Part shown: piece after piece, positions 1 to 7,712 of the stretch | How positions within the stretch are numbered: the stretch's first letter is position 1 | How the letters are laid out: each line of letters starts with the position of its first letter | Notes under the pieces: generated by a model | What the model saw: the letters and a program-made list of their open reading frames with translations, nothing else | What the model was told of the DNA's origin: nothing | The model's database searches: none | Origin: Mycobacterium sp. | GTDB lineage: Bacteria > Actinomycetota > Actinomycetes > Mycobacteriales > Mycobacteriaceae | Length of the DNA: 61,369 nt | Direction: 5' to 3' | Assembly: GCA_023264735.1 (NCBI GenBank) | Contig: JAHFVD010000024.1 | Location: 1 to 61,369, forward strand | Program-made: the position numbers and the translations under genes

Positions 1-78
1 CGTAGCTTCGGGACTGGCTGTTCCCACTTGCGGACTGACGCGCTCAAGTTCTGCGTTGTTTTGCCGGTAGCCGGGTTG

Positions 79-738
79 TCAGATTGTCGAATCATTTGAC
101 CACCATTGCTCGTTGCGACTACCGACCAGTAATCCGGCCGAGGCGAACTTCAACCCGGCCCGCAGCTCGTCGAGACTGATCGGGTCGTCGGACTCGATGT
201 AGCGCATCGTCGTCGCCACGGCCATGTTGAAGAACAACCACGCCAACGCGCCCGTGCTCAGCTCATCGCGGTACTGGCTGCGGTAGTGATTCATGTGCAG
301 CCTGGTCATCGCAAGCAGGGTGGCGTTGAGTCCGGAGACACTCTCGAACGTGCGGACGTGATCGGGTCGCTCGGCCAGATAGCGGATCAGCCGCCGATTG
401 GCGATCGTGTAGTCGATGAGGATGTCGATCGACGACTCCATCGCTGACTCCGGCTGGTCGAGGGTGACCGCCCGCAGCATGTCCTCGATCGCGGGTGCCT
501 GTTCGACGGCCAACTTCTCGATAGCGGCGTCGATCATCTGGTCCTTGTTCGCGAAGTACTGATAAATCGATCCCTTGCTGATCCCTGCTTTCTCGGCGAT
601 CAGATTGGTGGTGATCTGCTCGGGGGCCTGCTTACGCAGCAAGGACGCCGTCGTCGAGACAATTTTTGCGACCATCTCGCGGGAGCGTTCCTGCTGTGGT
701 GCCTTCCGCCGTGCTGACCTGGGCTTAGCTGTGCTCAA
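79..738 (-). CDS. TetR/AcrR family transcriptional regulator
   Basis: A 219-residue one-domain repressor. The N-terminal helix-turn-helix lies at about residues 43-63, with the typical core GISKGSIYQYFANKDQM. The rest is a ligand-binding domain I cannot assign to a ligand. The start is a TTG, preceded on the minus strand by an AGGAG ribosome-binding site about 8 bases upstream. It is divergent from the MpaB-like gene, and the gap holds a 15-bp perfect palindrome. The inference is that it represses itself and that neighbour. The TetR family is certain from the HTH; the target is inferred. Confidence 0.9.
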   Translation of the reverse strand: MSTAKPRSARRKAPQQERSREMVAKIVSTTASLLRKQAPEQITTNLIAEKAGISKGSIYQYFANKDQMIDAAIEKLAVEQAPAIEDMLRAVTLDQPESAMESSIDILIDYTIANRRLIRYLAERPDHVRTFESVSGLNATLLAMTRLHMNHYRSQYRDELSTGALAWLFFNMAVATTMRYIESDDPISLDELRAGLKFASAGLLVGSRNEQWWSNDSTI

Positions 739-766
739 CAGAAACTCCTGACGCGACTTGAATGCG

Positions 767-781
767 ACCTGACAGTCAGGT
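767..781. promoter_or_regulatory. palindromic operator candidate between tetR and mpaB-like gene
   Basis: ACCTGACAGTCAGGT is a perfect 7+1+7 palindrome midway between the two divergent starts. Its length and position fit a TetR dimer site controlling both genes. Assignment to the adjacent TetR protein is inferred from location. Confidence 0.65.
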
Positions 782-813
782 TAGCGTCTCGTCAATTGAC
801 AGGAGGGTCACCG

Positions 814-1752
814 ATGACCGCCACACCGGATCTTGAGGTCCAGCACGTAGATGAAGATCCAGGACCGATCGAACTCGTTCCACCGGACTCGCTAACGGCC
901 GAGCACACCGGGCACTGGACGTTTCTCATCCTCGAGGGTGCCGCATTCATGATGCAGGCCATGCACCCGGTCATCGCCGAGGTGACCGGCAAGTACTCCG
1001 CTGCGTTCCACGGTGACCCGGGTGGTCGCGCGATCCGGTCCGTCGACTCGGTGCTGCGCTGGACCTACGGGGGAACCGAGGCCATCGCCGAAGGCAACCG
1101 GGTCCGCGATCTCCACAAACCGATCACCATGAAAAGCACTGAAACCGGCAGGCAGATCAGCGCTTTGAACCCGGAGGCCTATCAGTGGGTCATCGCCACC
1201 GGCTACATCGTCAACGCAGAGGCTGGGCGGCTGATGATCGGCCGGGAGTTCACCGACGCCGAGAAGGACGAACTGCTGCGTGACAACCGCCGACTGGCGA
1301 AGCTGCTGCACGTGCCGATGCGCGGTTATCCCGAGACACAACAGGAGATGGCCGACTACTACGAGGCCATGATCGACACATTGCAAGGCACACCGCAGGC
1401 GCTGTCGTTGATCCACGATCTGAAGACCGGCAAGGTCGAGGTGCCGCCGTCCACCCCGAAACCGGTGGCCGCACTGGCACGGGCAGCGCTGCAGCCTGCG
1501 CTGCGGCTGAACTACTTGTCGATCGTCGGGCTGTTGGAGCCCCGTCTTCGGGCGAAGCTCGGCGTCACCTGGAGCGCGGAAGAGGAGCGTCAGCTCACCA
1601 GGAGATACTCCGCGATCCGGACGGCCTACCGGGTGCTGCCCGAACGGCTGACCTATTTTCCGCTGGCGTATCACGCCCGCAAGCACCACCAGAGCCTGGA
1701 CAAAATGAAGCAGCGCCAACAGAAGTCATTCGCCTACAACCTGCCGAAGTAA
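814..1752 (+). CDS. oxygenase MpaB-like family protein (DUF2236)
   Basis: A 312-residue protein resembling the MpaB/rubber-oxygenase catalytic domain family, haem-binding oxygenases common in mycobacteria. The family-like segment AMHPVIAEVTGKYS is near residues 48-61. It is all alpha-helical in feel, with a basic C-terminal tail, and no signal peptide is apparent. The start is the ATG at 814, because AGGAGG sits 8 bases upstream at 801-806; an in-frame TTG at 796 would place that Shine-Dalgarno inside the gene. It is probably regulated by the divergent TetR. The physiological substrate is unknown. Confidence 0.8.
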   Translation: MTATPDLEVQHVDEDPGPIELVPPDSLTAEHTGHWTFLILEGAAFMMQAMHPVIAEVTGKYSAAFHGDPGGRAIRSVDSVLRWTYGGTEAIAEGNRVRDLHKPITMKSTETGRQISALNPEAYQWVIATGYIVNAEAGRLMIGREFTDAEKDELLRDNRRLAKLLHVPMRGYPETQQEMADYYEAMIDTLQGTPQALSLIHDLKTGKVEVPPSTPKPVAALARAALQPALRLNYLSIVGLLEPRLRAKLGVTWSAEEERQLTRRYSAIRTAYRVLPERLTYFPLAYHARKHHQSLDKMKQRQQKSFAYNLPK

Positions 1753-1797
1753 GCGAGCGCGCGAAGGTTGCCACATCGCGTCGGTGACAGCAGTAAA

Positions 1798-2469
1798 GTG
1801 CTGCTCGTGGTCAATGTGTTCGCCGGCGCCCGAGGTCGCTGGCTTGCGGTGGCGGCGTCGGTCGCCGTCGCCACGGCCATGTTCTACGCCCAGAGCAACG
1901 AGACCCGGGGTCATGTTGCCACGCCTGCTGTTTCACCCGCAGCGCAGGCGTCGGCGGTGCCGGACGCCCCCCGCGTCGCGCAGCCCACGGAAGCCGAATT
2001 ACTGGCCGCCAGTGCGCCCGTTGCCGGCGCGGACTTCCAGCTCGCGCTGCCGCGTGGCCTCGCGCCCGAAGCGGGTTTGCAGGTCCACACCATCTGGGTG
2101 GCGCGTGCCATCAGCGTGATGTTCCTCGAGATCAAGACGATCGGCGGCTACCGGCAAGACCCGTTGCCGTGGCATCCGAACGGGCTGGCGATCGACGTGA
2201 TGATCCCGAACTACCACACGCAGGAAGGCATCGAGCTCGGCAACCAGATCGCCGGATTCGCCCTGGCCAACGCCAAGCGATGGGGAGTGCTGCACGTGAT
2301 CTGGCGGCAAGGCTTCTACCCGGGCATCGGCGCGCCGAGTTGGACCGCCGACTACGGCAACGAAACCGCCAACCACTACGACCACGTGCACATTGCCACC
2401 GATGGTGGCGGATACCCCACCGGGCAGGAAACCTACTTCCTCGGGTCGATGCGCTCCGAACCCGCATAA
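1798..2469 (+). CDS. exported LAS-family metallopeptidase-like protein
   Basis: A protein of about 223 residues with an N-terminal membrane anchor or signal segment (roughly residues 8-28) and a C-terminal domain. That domain carries a zinc-site pattern of LAS peptidases (D-Ala-D-Ala carboxypeptidase/lysostaphin-like fold): H126-P-N-G-L-A-I-D133, followed by Y194-D-H196-V-H198. This HxxxxxxD plus HxH arrangement suggests a cell-wall peptide hydrolase or a related metal-binding fold. The domain also resembles the actinobacterial ARB_07466-like C-terminal domain. The GTG at 1798 is chosen because the upstream TTG at 1768 would add a charged leader before the hydrophobic segment. It is followed after 9 bp by the DUF4349 lipoprotein gene. 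Catalytic activity is inferred only from the motif. Confidence 0.7.
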   Translation: MLLVVNVFAGARGRWLAVAASVAVATAMFYAQSNETRGHVATPAVSPAAQASAVPDAPRVAQPTEAELLAASAPVAGADFQLALPRGLAPEAGLQVHTIWVARAISVMFLEIKTIGGYRQDPLPWHPNGLAIDVMIPNYHTQEGIELGNQIAGFALANAKRWGVLHVIWRQGFYPGIGAPSWTADYGNETANHYDHVHIATDGGGYPTGQETYFLGSMRSEPA

Positions 2470-2478
2470 CTTGGTGAG

Positions 2479-3399
2479 ATGAATCAACTGTTGAGGACAC
2501 TCAGTGCCCGCGTGGCGGTGCTGACGATGGCCGGCTGCGTGGCGGTGGGCACGCTGACGGCGTGCGGAGGGTCTACCGAACGGCCGGCGAGCGGGCCGGT
2601 GGCCTCGAAAGAGGCCGCCGGAGCGCCGATGCCCCAGGATGCGCCGGGCCAGCCGCCACTGGTCACACGCGATGTGGTCAAGACGGCGTCGATGACGATC
2701 TCGGTGGCTCGCCCCGCCGAGGCCGCAGATAAAGCCGCCGCCCTCGTCGCGACCGCGGACGGCCGTGTCGACAACCGCTCCGAGGATGCGGGATCGGGCA
2801 CCGGCCGGGCACGCTCGACGGTGGTCTTGCGAGTTCCTGCCGCCAAGCTCGACAGTGTGTTGGGCCAACTCAAGGCGTTGGGCACCGTCGAGCACGTCGA
2901 GATCACTTCCGACGATGTCACCGCGCAGCGCGTCGACCTCGACGCCAGGATCAAGGCACTGCAGACCTCCGTCGACCGGCTGCTCGGCATCATGCGCGAC
3001 GCCAAGGATCCCGACGCCCTGATCAAGGCCGAGGGTGCGCTCTCGGAACGCCAGGCGGAGCTCGACAGCCTCCGCGCCCAACGGGAGGCGCTCGGCGACC
3101 GCATCGAGTACAGCACCGTCAACGTCAGCTTCGTTGCCGAGACGATCGGCGGCCCCGCACCGACTGAGTACCGGGGCTTCTTCGGTCAGATCGAACGAGG
3201 TTGGGACGGTTTGGTTTCCGTCGTCGGCAACCTGGTGCTGTTGTTCGGGCTGCTGCTTCCCTGGTTGGCCGTGCTGGCGGTCGCCGGTGCCATCGTCTAC
3301 GGCGTGGTGCGGGTGGTGCGGGCGCGGCGGCCCGAGCCGACACCGCCGCAGCCTCCCGCCGTCGACCATCCGGTCGAGGACGAAGCCGCGCCGAGCTGA
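2479..3399 (+). CDS. DUF4349 lipoprotein
   Basis: A 306-residue envelope protein. A signal peptide ends in the lipobox LTAC with the lipidated Cys at residue 29. This is followed by a Pro/Gly/Ala linker and the DUF4349 domain (about 70-260), which includes a helical, probably coiled segment around residues 165-210. A transmembrane helix near 250-275 precedes a cytoplasmic-like basic and proline-rich tail. The combination of lipobox and C-terminal helix is typical of DUF4349 proteins, whose function is unknown. It lies 9 bp after the LAS-peptidase-like gene and immediately before a CocE-type hydrolase gene, so co-transcription is likely. Confidence 0.85.
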   Translation: MNQLLRTLSARVAVLTMAGCVAVGTLTACGGSTERPASGPVASKEAAGAPMPQDAPGQPPLVTRDVVKTASMTISVARPAEAADKAAALVATADGRVDNRSEDAGSGTGRARSTVVLRVPAAKLDSVLGQLKALGTVEHVEITSDDVTAQRVDLDARIKALQTSVDRLLGIMRDAKDPDALIKAEGALSERQAELDSLRAQREALGDRIEYSTVNVSFVAETIGGPAPTEYRGFFGQIERGWDGLVSVVGNLVLLFGLLLPWLAVLAVAGAIVYGVVRVVRARRPEPTPPQPPAVDHPVEDEAAPS

Positions 3400-3400
3400 G

Positions 3401-5038
3401 ATGGCAACTCGATACGACCGGCCGTGGCGGCGGCCCGGGGCGGCCGCGTACGCCCGGAAACGGATCCGGGCCTTCCTGCATCCACCGGTGACCGTCGTTC
3501 CCGCGCCGACCGACCTGATCAAGGATCACGATGTCGCGGTACGGATGCGCGACGGTGTTGCGTTGCGTGTCAACGTCTATCGGCCACCGGGTGGCGGCCC
3601 GTTCCCGGTGATCCTGTCCGCGCACCCGTACGGCAAAGACAAGTTGCCGCAACGTACGCGTCGGGGCTGGCGATTGACGTTCCAATTCCGGATCATGAAT
3701 CAGCCTGAGCCTTACCAGATTTCGAGTGAAACCGGGTGGGAGGCGCCGGATCCGGTGGCATGGGTCGCGCGGGGCTACGTCGTGATCAACGCCGACGCGC
3801 GCGGAGCCGGCACCTCAGACGGTGTCGGGTCGCTGCTGTCCGACGACGAGGCTCGTGACGTCTACGACCTGATCGAATGGGCCGGAACGCAGGAGTGGTC
3901 CAACGGCCGGGTGGGGATGCTCGGCGTCTCTTACCTGGCGATCTCGCAGTACAAGGCCGCGGCACTGCGGCCGCCGCACCTCGCGGCAATCTGCCCATGG
4001 GAAGGGTTCACCGACGCCTACCGCGACTTCATGACGCCGGGCGGCATCCCCGAGCGCGGGTTCTCGGTGATCTGGACGGCGATCACCCGCCGAAATGCCC
4101 GCCTGTCCGTCAACCTCGGGGCACAACGACGGGAACACCCGCTGCGTGACGCCTGGTGGCAATCCATCACGCCCGACGTCGCCCGCATCGAGGTGCCAAT
4201 TCTGGCCTGCGCCAGCTTCTCTGACCACAACCTGCACAGCCAGGGCTCGTGGCGGCTGGTCGAGCAAGCGGGATCTGCCGAACGCAGCGCCTATAGCCAC
4301 CGCGGCGGCAAGTGGGCGGTCTTCTACGGCGACGAGGCGCAGCGTGCCCAAACCGCCTTCTTCGACCGGCACCTGCGCGGAGTCGACGTACCGGCACCGC
4401 CGCGGGTCCGCCTGGAGGTGCGCGAAAGCCGCGATGCCGTGGTGGCCGTGCGCGACGAGCAGGAATGGCCGCTGGCCCGCACCCGGTGGACGGCGCTGCA
4501 CCTGGGCGATGACGGCACCCTCGGTGAACCCGAGCCGACCACAACCGGCACCGCGGCATTCCGGTTGCGCAACCAGGCGGTGGCGTTCTCGCACCGCTTC
4601 GACCGCGATGTCGAACTCACCGGCCCGATGAGTCTGCGGCTGCGCATCTCGTTGGACGGGGCCGGCGACGCGAATCTGTTTGTCGGCGTTGAGAAGTGGA
4701 GCGGCGGGCACTATGTGCCGTTCGAAGGCTCCTACGGCTATGGTCGCGACCGCATCGCCGACGGAAGGCTGCGGCTGGCGTTGCGAGACTCGCTGGACAC
4801 GCTTCGCTCACTGCGGCCTGGGGAGATCGTGGACGCCGACATCGAGCTCAGCGCCTCGTCGACACTGTTTCGTGCAGGCGACGAGCTTCGGCTGATCATC
4901 GCCGGCCGCTACCTCGAGCCGTTCAACCCGCTGTTCGGGCATCTGCCTGCGCGCTACCTACCGAGCCGACGGGGTCGGGCCGTCGTGCACTGGGGGCCGG
5001 GTGCCTCGGCTCTCACGATCCCGGCGATCCCCGGATGA
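3401..5038 (+). CDS. CocE/NonD family alpha/beta hydrolase (X-Pro dipeptidyl-peptidase fold)
   Basis: A 545-residue serine hydrolase. The alpha/beta-hydrolase domain comes first: an oxyanion-region stretch SAHPYGKDKLPQR, then the nucleophile elbow GVSYL with Ser177. A C-terminal jelly-roll domain of the CocE/X-Pro type spans about residues 360-540. Family members hydrolyse esters or amides; the natural substrate here is unknown. The ATG at 3401 lies directly after the DUF4349 stop. The open frame extends further upstream to 3035, but that part only shadows the lipoprotein gene. No signal peptide is seen. Confidence 0.88.
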   Translation: MATRYDRPWRRPGAAAYARKRIRAFLHPPVTVVPAPTDLIKDHDVAVRMRDGVALRVNVYRPPGGGPFPVILSAHPYGKDKLPQRTRRGWRLTFQFRIMNQPEPYQISSETGWEAPDPVAWVARGYVVINADARGAGTSDGVGSLLSDDEARDVYDLIEWAGTQEWSNGRVGMLGVSYLAISQYKAAALRPPHLAAICPWEGFTDAYRDFMTPGGIPERGFSVIWTAITRRNARLSVNLGAQRREHPLRDAWWQSITPDVARIEVPILACASFSDHNLHSQGSWRLVEQAGSAERSAYSHRGGKWAVFYGDEAQRAQTAFFDRHLRGVDVPAPPRVRLEVRESRDAVVAVRDEQEWPLARTRWTALHLGDDGTLGEPEPTTTGTAAFRLRNQAVAFSHRFDRDVELTGPMSLRLRISLDGAGDANLFVGVEKWSGGHYVPFEGSYGYGRDRIADGRLRLALRDSLDTLRSLRPGEIVDADIELSASSTLFRAGDELRLIIAGRYLEPFNPLFGHLPARYLPSRRGRAVVHWGPGASALTIPAIPG

Positions 5039-5486
5039 GGAGGCCGACGCGCCGGCATTGGGTGCATCAGCTCGCTGGCCGGCGTCGACGCGGTGATCGA
5101 CGCCATCAGCGCGCCGCCGATCGGCCCCGATGAGACCCGTGAGTATTTCGCAACAACGACGACAAACCTTCTCGACAGCGAGCATCGCGCTCATCGCGCC
5201 GCTGCTCGTGCAACCGATCGCACCCGACGACATCGCCGAGGTGTTGGCCGACGTCGCCGTCGGTACGCCGCAGGGCCGCTACGTCGATGTCGCCGGCCCC
5301 GAGACCCAGGACCTGGTCGACATGGCCCGGCGCACCCACGCCGTCCTCGGCCACTCGGTGCGGTTGGTTCCGACATGGTCGGGTCCGCTGGGGCAGGAGT
5401 TGGCGGGCAATGTCCTACTTCCTGGCGACGGCGCCCGCATTGCCCCGACGACGTTCGAACAATGGCTGGCGGCCGGCGCGCGGTGA
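5039..5486 (+). pseudogene. remnant of an NmrA/SDR-type NAD(P)-binding oxidoreductase
   Basis: Two fragments of one family lie in different frames. The first continues in the CocE frame after its stop (about 5060-5185) and includes LAGVDAVIDAISAPPIGPDE. The second (about 5190-5486) includes VQPIAPDDIAEVLADVA and ends with a normal stop. The N-terminal Rossmann start is missing, and the middle of the protein is deleted at the join near LLDSEHRA / LIAPLLVQP. An intact relative would be roughly 250 residues. The gene is therefore broken by at least two deletions and has no usable start. Confidence 0.75.
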
Positions 5487-5508
5487 GGCGATTGCGTGCC
5501 TGACGACC

Positions 5509-5545
5509 AAAAGAGGCCCACCCCGCAACGGGATGGGCCTCTTTT
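5509..5545. terminator. bidirectional terminator hairpin between SDR remnant and whiB3
   Basis: A 12-bp perfect inverted repeat, AAAAGAGGCCCA ... TGGGCCTCTTTT, with a 13-base loop that can itself pair CCC with GGG. It is flanked by A- and T-runs, so it can act as an intrinsic terminator for whiB3 on the minus strand and for the plus-strand genes upstream. Confidence 0.85.
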
Positions 5546-5561
5546 GATGTTTGCTCTGACT

Positions 5562-5852
5562 TCAGGCGGTGCGGCGAATTCCACGCTTGAGCAACAACTC
5601 GCGCTCAGCTTCGCTCAATCCACCCCAGATGCCGTAAGGCTCACCGACGGCCAAAGCGTGCGACCGACATTGAGCGATCACCGGGCAACTCCGGCACATT
5701 TCCTTGGCGCGCATCTCACGCTGTGCGCGGGCGCGGCCACGCTCCCCGTCGGGATGGAAGAACACTGATGAATCGACACCTCGGCAAAGGCCTTGCATCT
5801 GCCAATCCCAGATGTCGGCGTTTGGGCCGGGTAGCTGTTGCGGCTGTGGCAT
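5562..5852 (-). CDS. whiB3: WhiB3, redox-sensing iron-sulfur transcription factor
   Basis: A 96-residue WhiB-family protein. Four cluster-binding cysteines are at C23, C53, C56 and C62 (C-x29-C-x2-C-x5-C). The GIWGG turn follows at 74-78, then a basic C-terminus KRGIRRTA. The opening MPQPQQLPGPNADIW and the segment FFHPDGERGRARAQRE are distinctive of WhiB3 among the WhiB paralogues. In mycobacteria it senses NO/O2 and controls redox homeostasis and lipid anabolism with the primary sigma factor. The inner ATG (5852) is chosen because GGAGAGAGGGG lies just before it. It is divergent from the sigD-cluster gene, as in M. tuberculosis. Confidence 0.95.
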   Translation of the reverse strand: MPQPQQLPGPNADIWDWQMQGLCRGVDSSVFFHPDGERGRARAQREMRAKEMCRSCPVIAQCRSHALAVGEPYGIWGGLSEAERELLLKRGIRRTA

Positions 5853-6230
5853 TGGAAAACCCCTCTCTCCGCACATATTTCACGTGCGTGAGTTGTGGAA
5901 CCGATCCGAGCACTGTCGCCAATGACTACTCGTGTCCCCAAAATTAGGGGTGCTTTGCAAAGCGCGTCAATACCCACACCATGTGCGCAATCACATAATC
6001 GCAGCTCGAGAATTTACATCACGTTCATCATTGCGACCCACCGACGCCGGGCGAGGTGCTATCTCGGGCACGCCGATCGTGATGATTTCGTGATTTGTGC
6101 AGCGTGGCACCTCTGGCACTGTCGCCCGATTTCCTAGCGCTCAATAGCTAGTCAACACAGCCGTAACATCACGACCACGAACTGTTAACTGACCTGATCT
6201 GCGCAGCCGGTTGATAGCCTGCCGGGTCAG
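5853..6230. promoter_or_regulatory. 378-bp divergent intergenic region (whiB3 / Rv3415c-like gene)
   Basis: There is no credible coding frame. The region is AT-richer than its surroundings and must hold the promoters of both divergent genes. The clearest element is CCCCAAAATTAGGGG at 5936-5950, a 4-bp G/C inverted repeat around an AT core, placed about 85 bp upstream of whiB3. Long upstream regions are usual for whiB genes. No riboswitch or confident sigma-factor hexamer pair was recognised. Confidence 0.5.
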
Positions 6231-7046
6231 ATGAACTCCACCGCACTGGCCGCCGCCGCCTTCGGCGACACCCCGGGCTGTTGGCCGCTGCCCGCCGCCA
6301 ACGCGCCCGCCCAGCTATGGCTGCGGGCCGTCGCGGCCGCCGGTCAGGGCCGGTACAGCAGCGCCCGTGCCGACCTGGCGGATCTGCGTCGCCGCCAACC
6401 TTCCGGGGCGTTGGCGTCGCTGTCGTTGAGTACCGAGGCGTCGTTGCTACGCCAGCTCGGCGGCCATCGCGAGGCCGCCGGCTGGGATGGCCGCGCGCTG
6501 GCGCTGGCGCAGACCGCAGGCGATGACCCGCTGGCTCTGGAAGCTCGCGTCGATGCCGTCGTCGGACTGGCGGCCGACGCCCTGGGCGTGGGCCGGCTCG
6601 CGGCGTCCGCGCGACTGCTCGAGCGAACCGCGGACATGATGGACCGCGCCGAGGCGCCGCCGACGCGCCTGGCCATCCGGCTGGCCTGGGTCAGCGCCGA
6701 ATTGGCGATGGCCGGTGGCCGAGGCGACGATGCGCTCACCCACGCGCGGCGCGGGGTGGAGATTGCCGAGCAGGCGCTGCCCGCTTTGCGGCGCCATCGA
6801 GTCAAAAGCAGCGTCGTGCTCGCCGCGGCGCTGTGCTGCGCGGGGTCGCTGGACGGAGCGCGCGAGGTCGCCGACGCCGCGCTGAGCGACACGCAGACGT
6901 ATGGCTTGGTTCCGCTGCGTTGGGCGCTGGCGTGTCTGCTGGCCGATATCAATAGCGCAACACTTACGTCTCAGCAGGTCTCGGCGATCCGGGACGACTG
7001 TGCTGGCGTTATCACACGGCGCGGCGGGCGGTGGACCCGCCGCTAA
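6231..7046 (+). CDS. Rv3415c-like helical-repeat protein of the sigD locus
   Basis: A 271-residue Ala/Arg/Leu-rich protein with repeated helical pairs resembling TPR motifs (for example around residues 60-110 and 140-200). It has no catalytic motif and no signal peptide. Its position directly upstream of sigD and divergent from whiB3 matches Rv3415c of M. tuberculosis. Function is unknown; the context suggests a link with the SigD/RsdA stress circuit. The ATG at 6231 opens the longest frame. Confidence 0.75.
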   Translation: MNSTALAAAAFGDTPGCWPLPAANAPAQLWLRAVAAAGQGRYSSARADLADLRRRQPSGALASLSLSTEASLLRQLGGHREAAGWDGRALALAQTAGDDPLALEARVDAVVGLAADALGVGRLAASARLLERTADMMDRAEAPPTRLAIRLAWVSAELAMAGGRGDDALTHARRGVEIAEQALPALRRHRVKSSVVLAAALCCAGSLDGAREVADAALSDTQTYGLVPLRWALACLLADINSATLTSQQVSAIRDDCAGVITRRGGRWTRR

Positions 7047-7115
7047 CGCCCCAACGGCTGTTCGGGCCGATATTGTCTAGCGCAGTGCCTGCCGGGGAGC
7101 GTCCCGTTCGTAACG

Positions 7116-7712
7116 TTGGAGATATCGCCGTCGATGACAATTCCAGGAGATCGTCTCGACGCGGCCGTTGCTGAAGCAGTAGCCGGCAGCCGTGATGCCC
7201 TCCGTGAAGTTGTAGAGACCATCCGCCCCATCGTGGTCCGTTACATCCGGGCTCGCCTGGGTTCCACGGAGCGGGTTGGCCTCTCAGCCGACGACGTCGC
7301 TCAGGAGGTTTGCTTGGCCGCCATCCAGGCGCTGCCGCGTTACCAGGATCAGGGTCGCCCCTTCCTGGCCTTCGTGTACGGCATCGCTGCTCACAAGGTC
7401 GCGGACGCACATCGCGCCGCCGGCCGTAACCGGTCCGACCCCACTGATGTGGTGCCGGAGCGGTACTCGCTGGAAGCGGGTCCCGAGCAGATGGCGGTGA
7501 ACTCCGATTCCGCCGCCCGGATGAGCAAATTGCTGGAGGTCCTGCCCGACAAACAGCGCGAAATTCTGATGCTGCGCATCGTCGTCGGGTTGTCGGCCGA
7601 AGAGACCGCCGAGGCGGTCGGCAGCACGCCAGGAGCGGTGCGAGTCGCGCAGCACCGGGCGCTGGCCAAGCTGAAAACGGAGATCACGGCAGGAGGTCAC
7701 GGCTATGCCTGA
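7116..7712 (+). CDS. sigD: RNA polymerase sigma factor SigD
   Basis: A 198-residue ECF sigma factor. Region 2 is around residues 30-100, with LSADDVAQEVCLAAIQALPRY and the -10-recognition part RPFLAFVYGIAAHKVADAHR. Region 4 is around 135-190, with LPDKQREILMLR and the HTH LSAEETAEAVGSTPGAVRVA. In M. tuberculosis SigD belongs to the stationary-phase and stringent-response regulon. The TTG at 7116 preserves the conserved EISPSMT opening; the ATG at 7134 is an alternative start. It overlaps the anti-sigma gene by 8 bp, indicating translational coupling. Confidence 0.95.
   Translation: MEISPSMTIPGDRLDAAVAEAVAGSRDALREVVETIRPIVVRYIRARLGSTERVGLSADDVAQEVCLAAIQALPRYQDQGRPFLAFVYGIAAHKVADAHRAAGRNRSDPTDVVPERYSLEAGPEQMAVNSDSAARMSKLLEVLPDKQREILMLRIVVGLSAEETAEAVGSTPGAVRVAQHRALAKLKTEITAGGHGYA

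Noticed and set aside
1..78. Possible 3' end of a gene to the left of the TetR gene
   Set aside because: No frame in these 78 bases shows a recognisable protein end, and the stretch is too short to judge.
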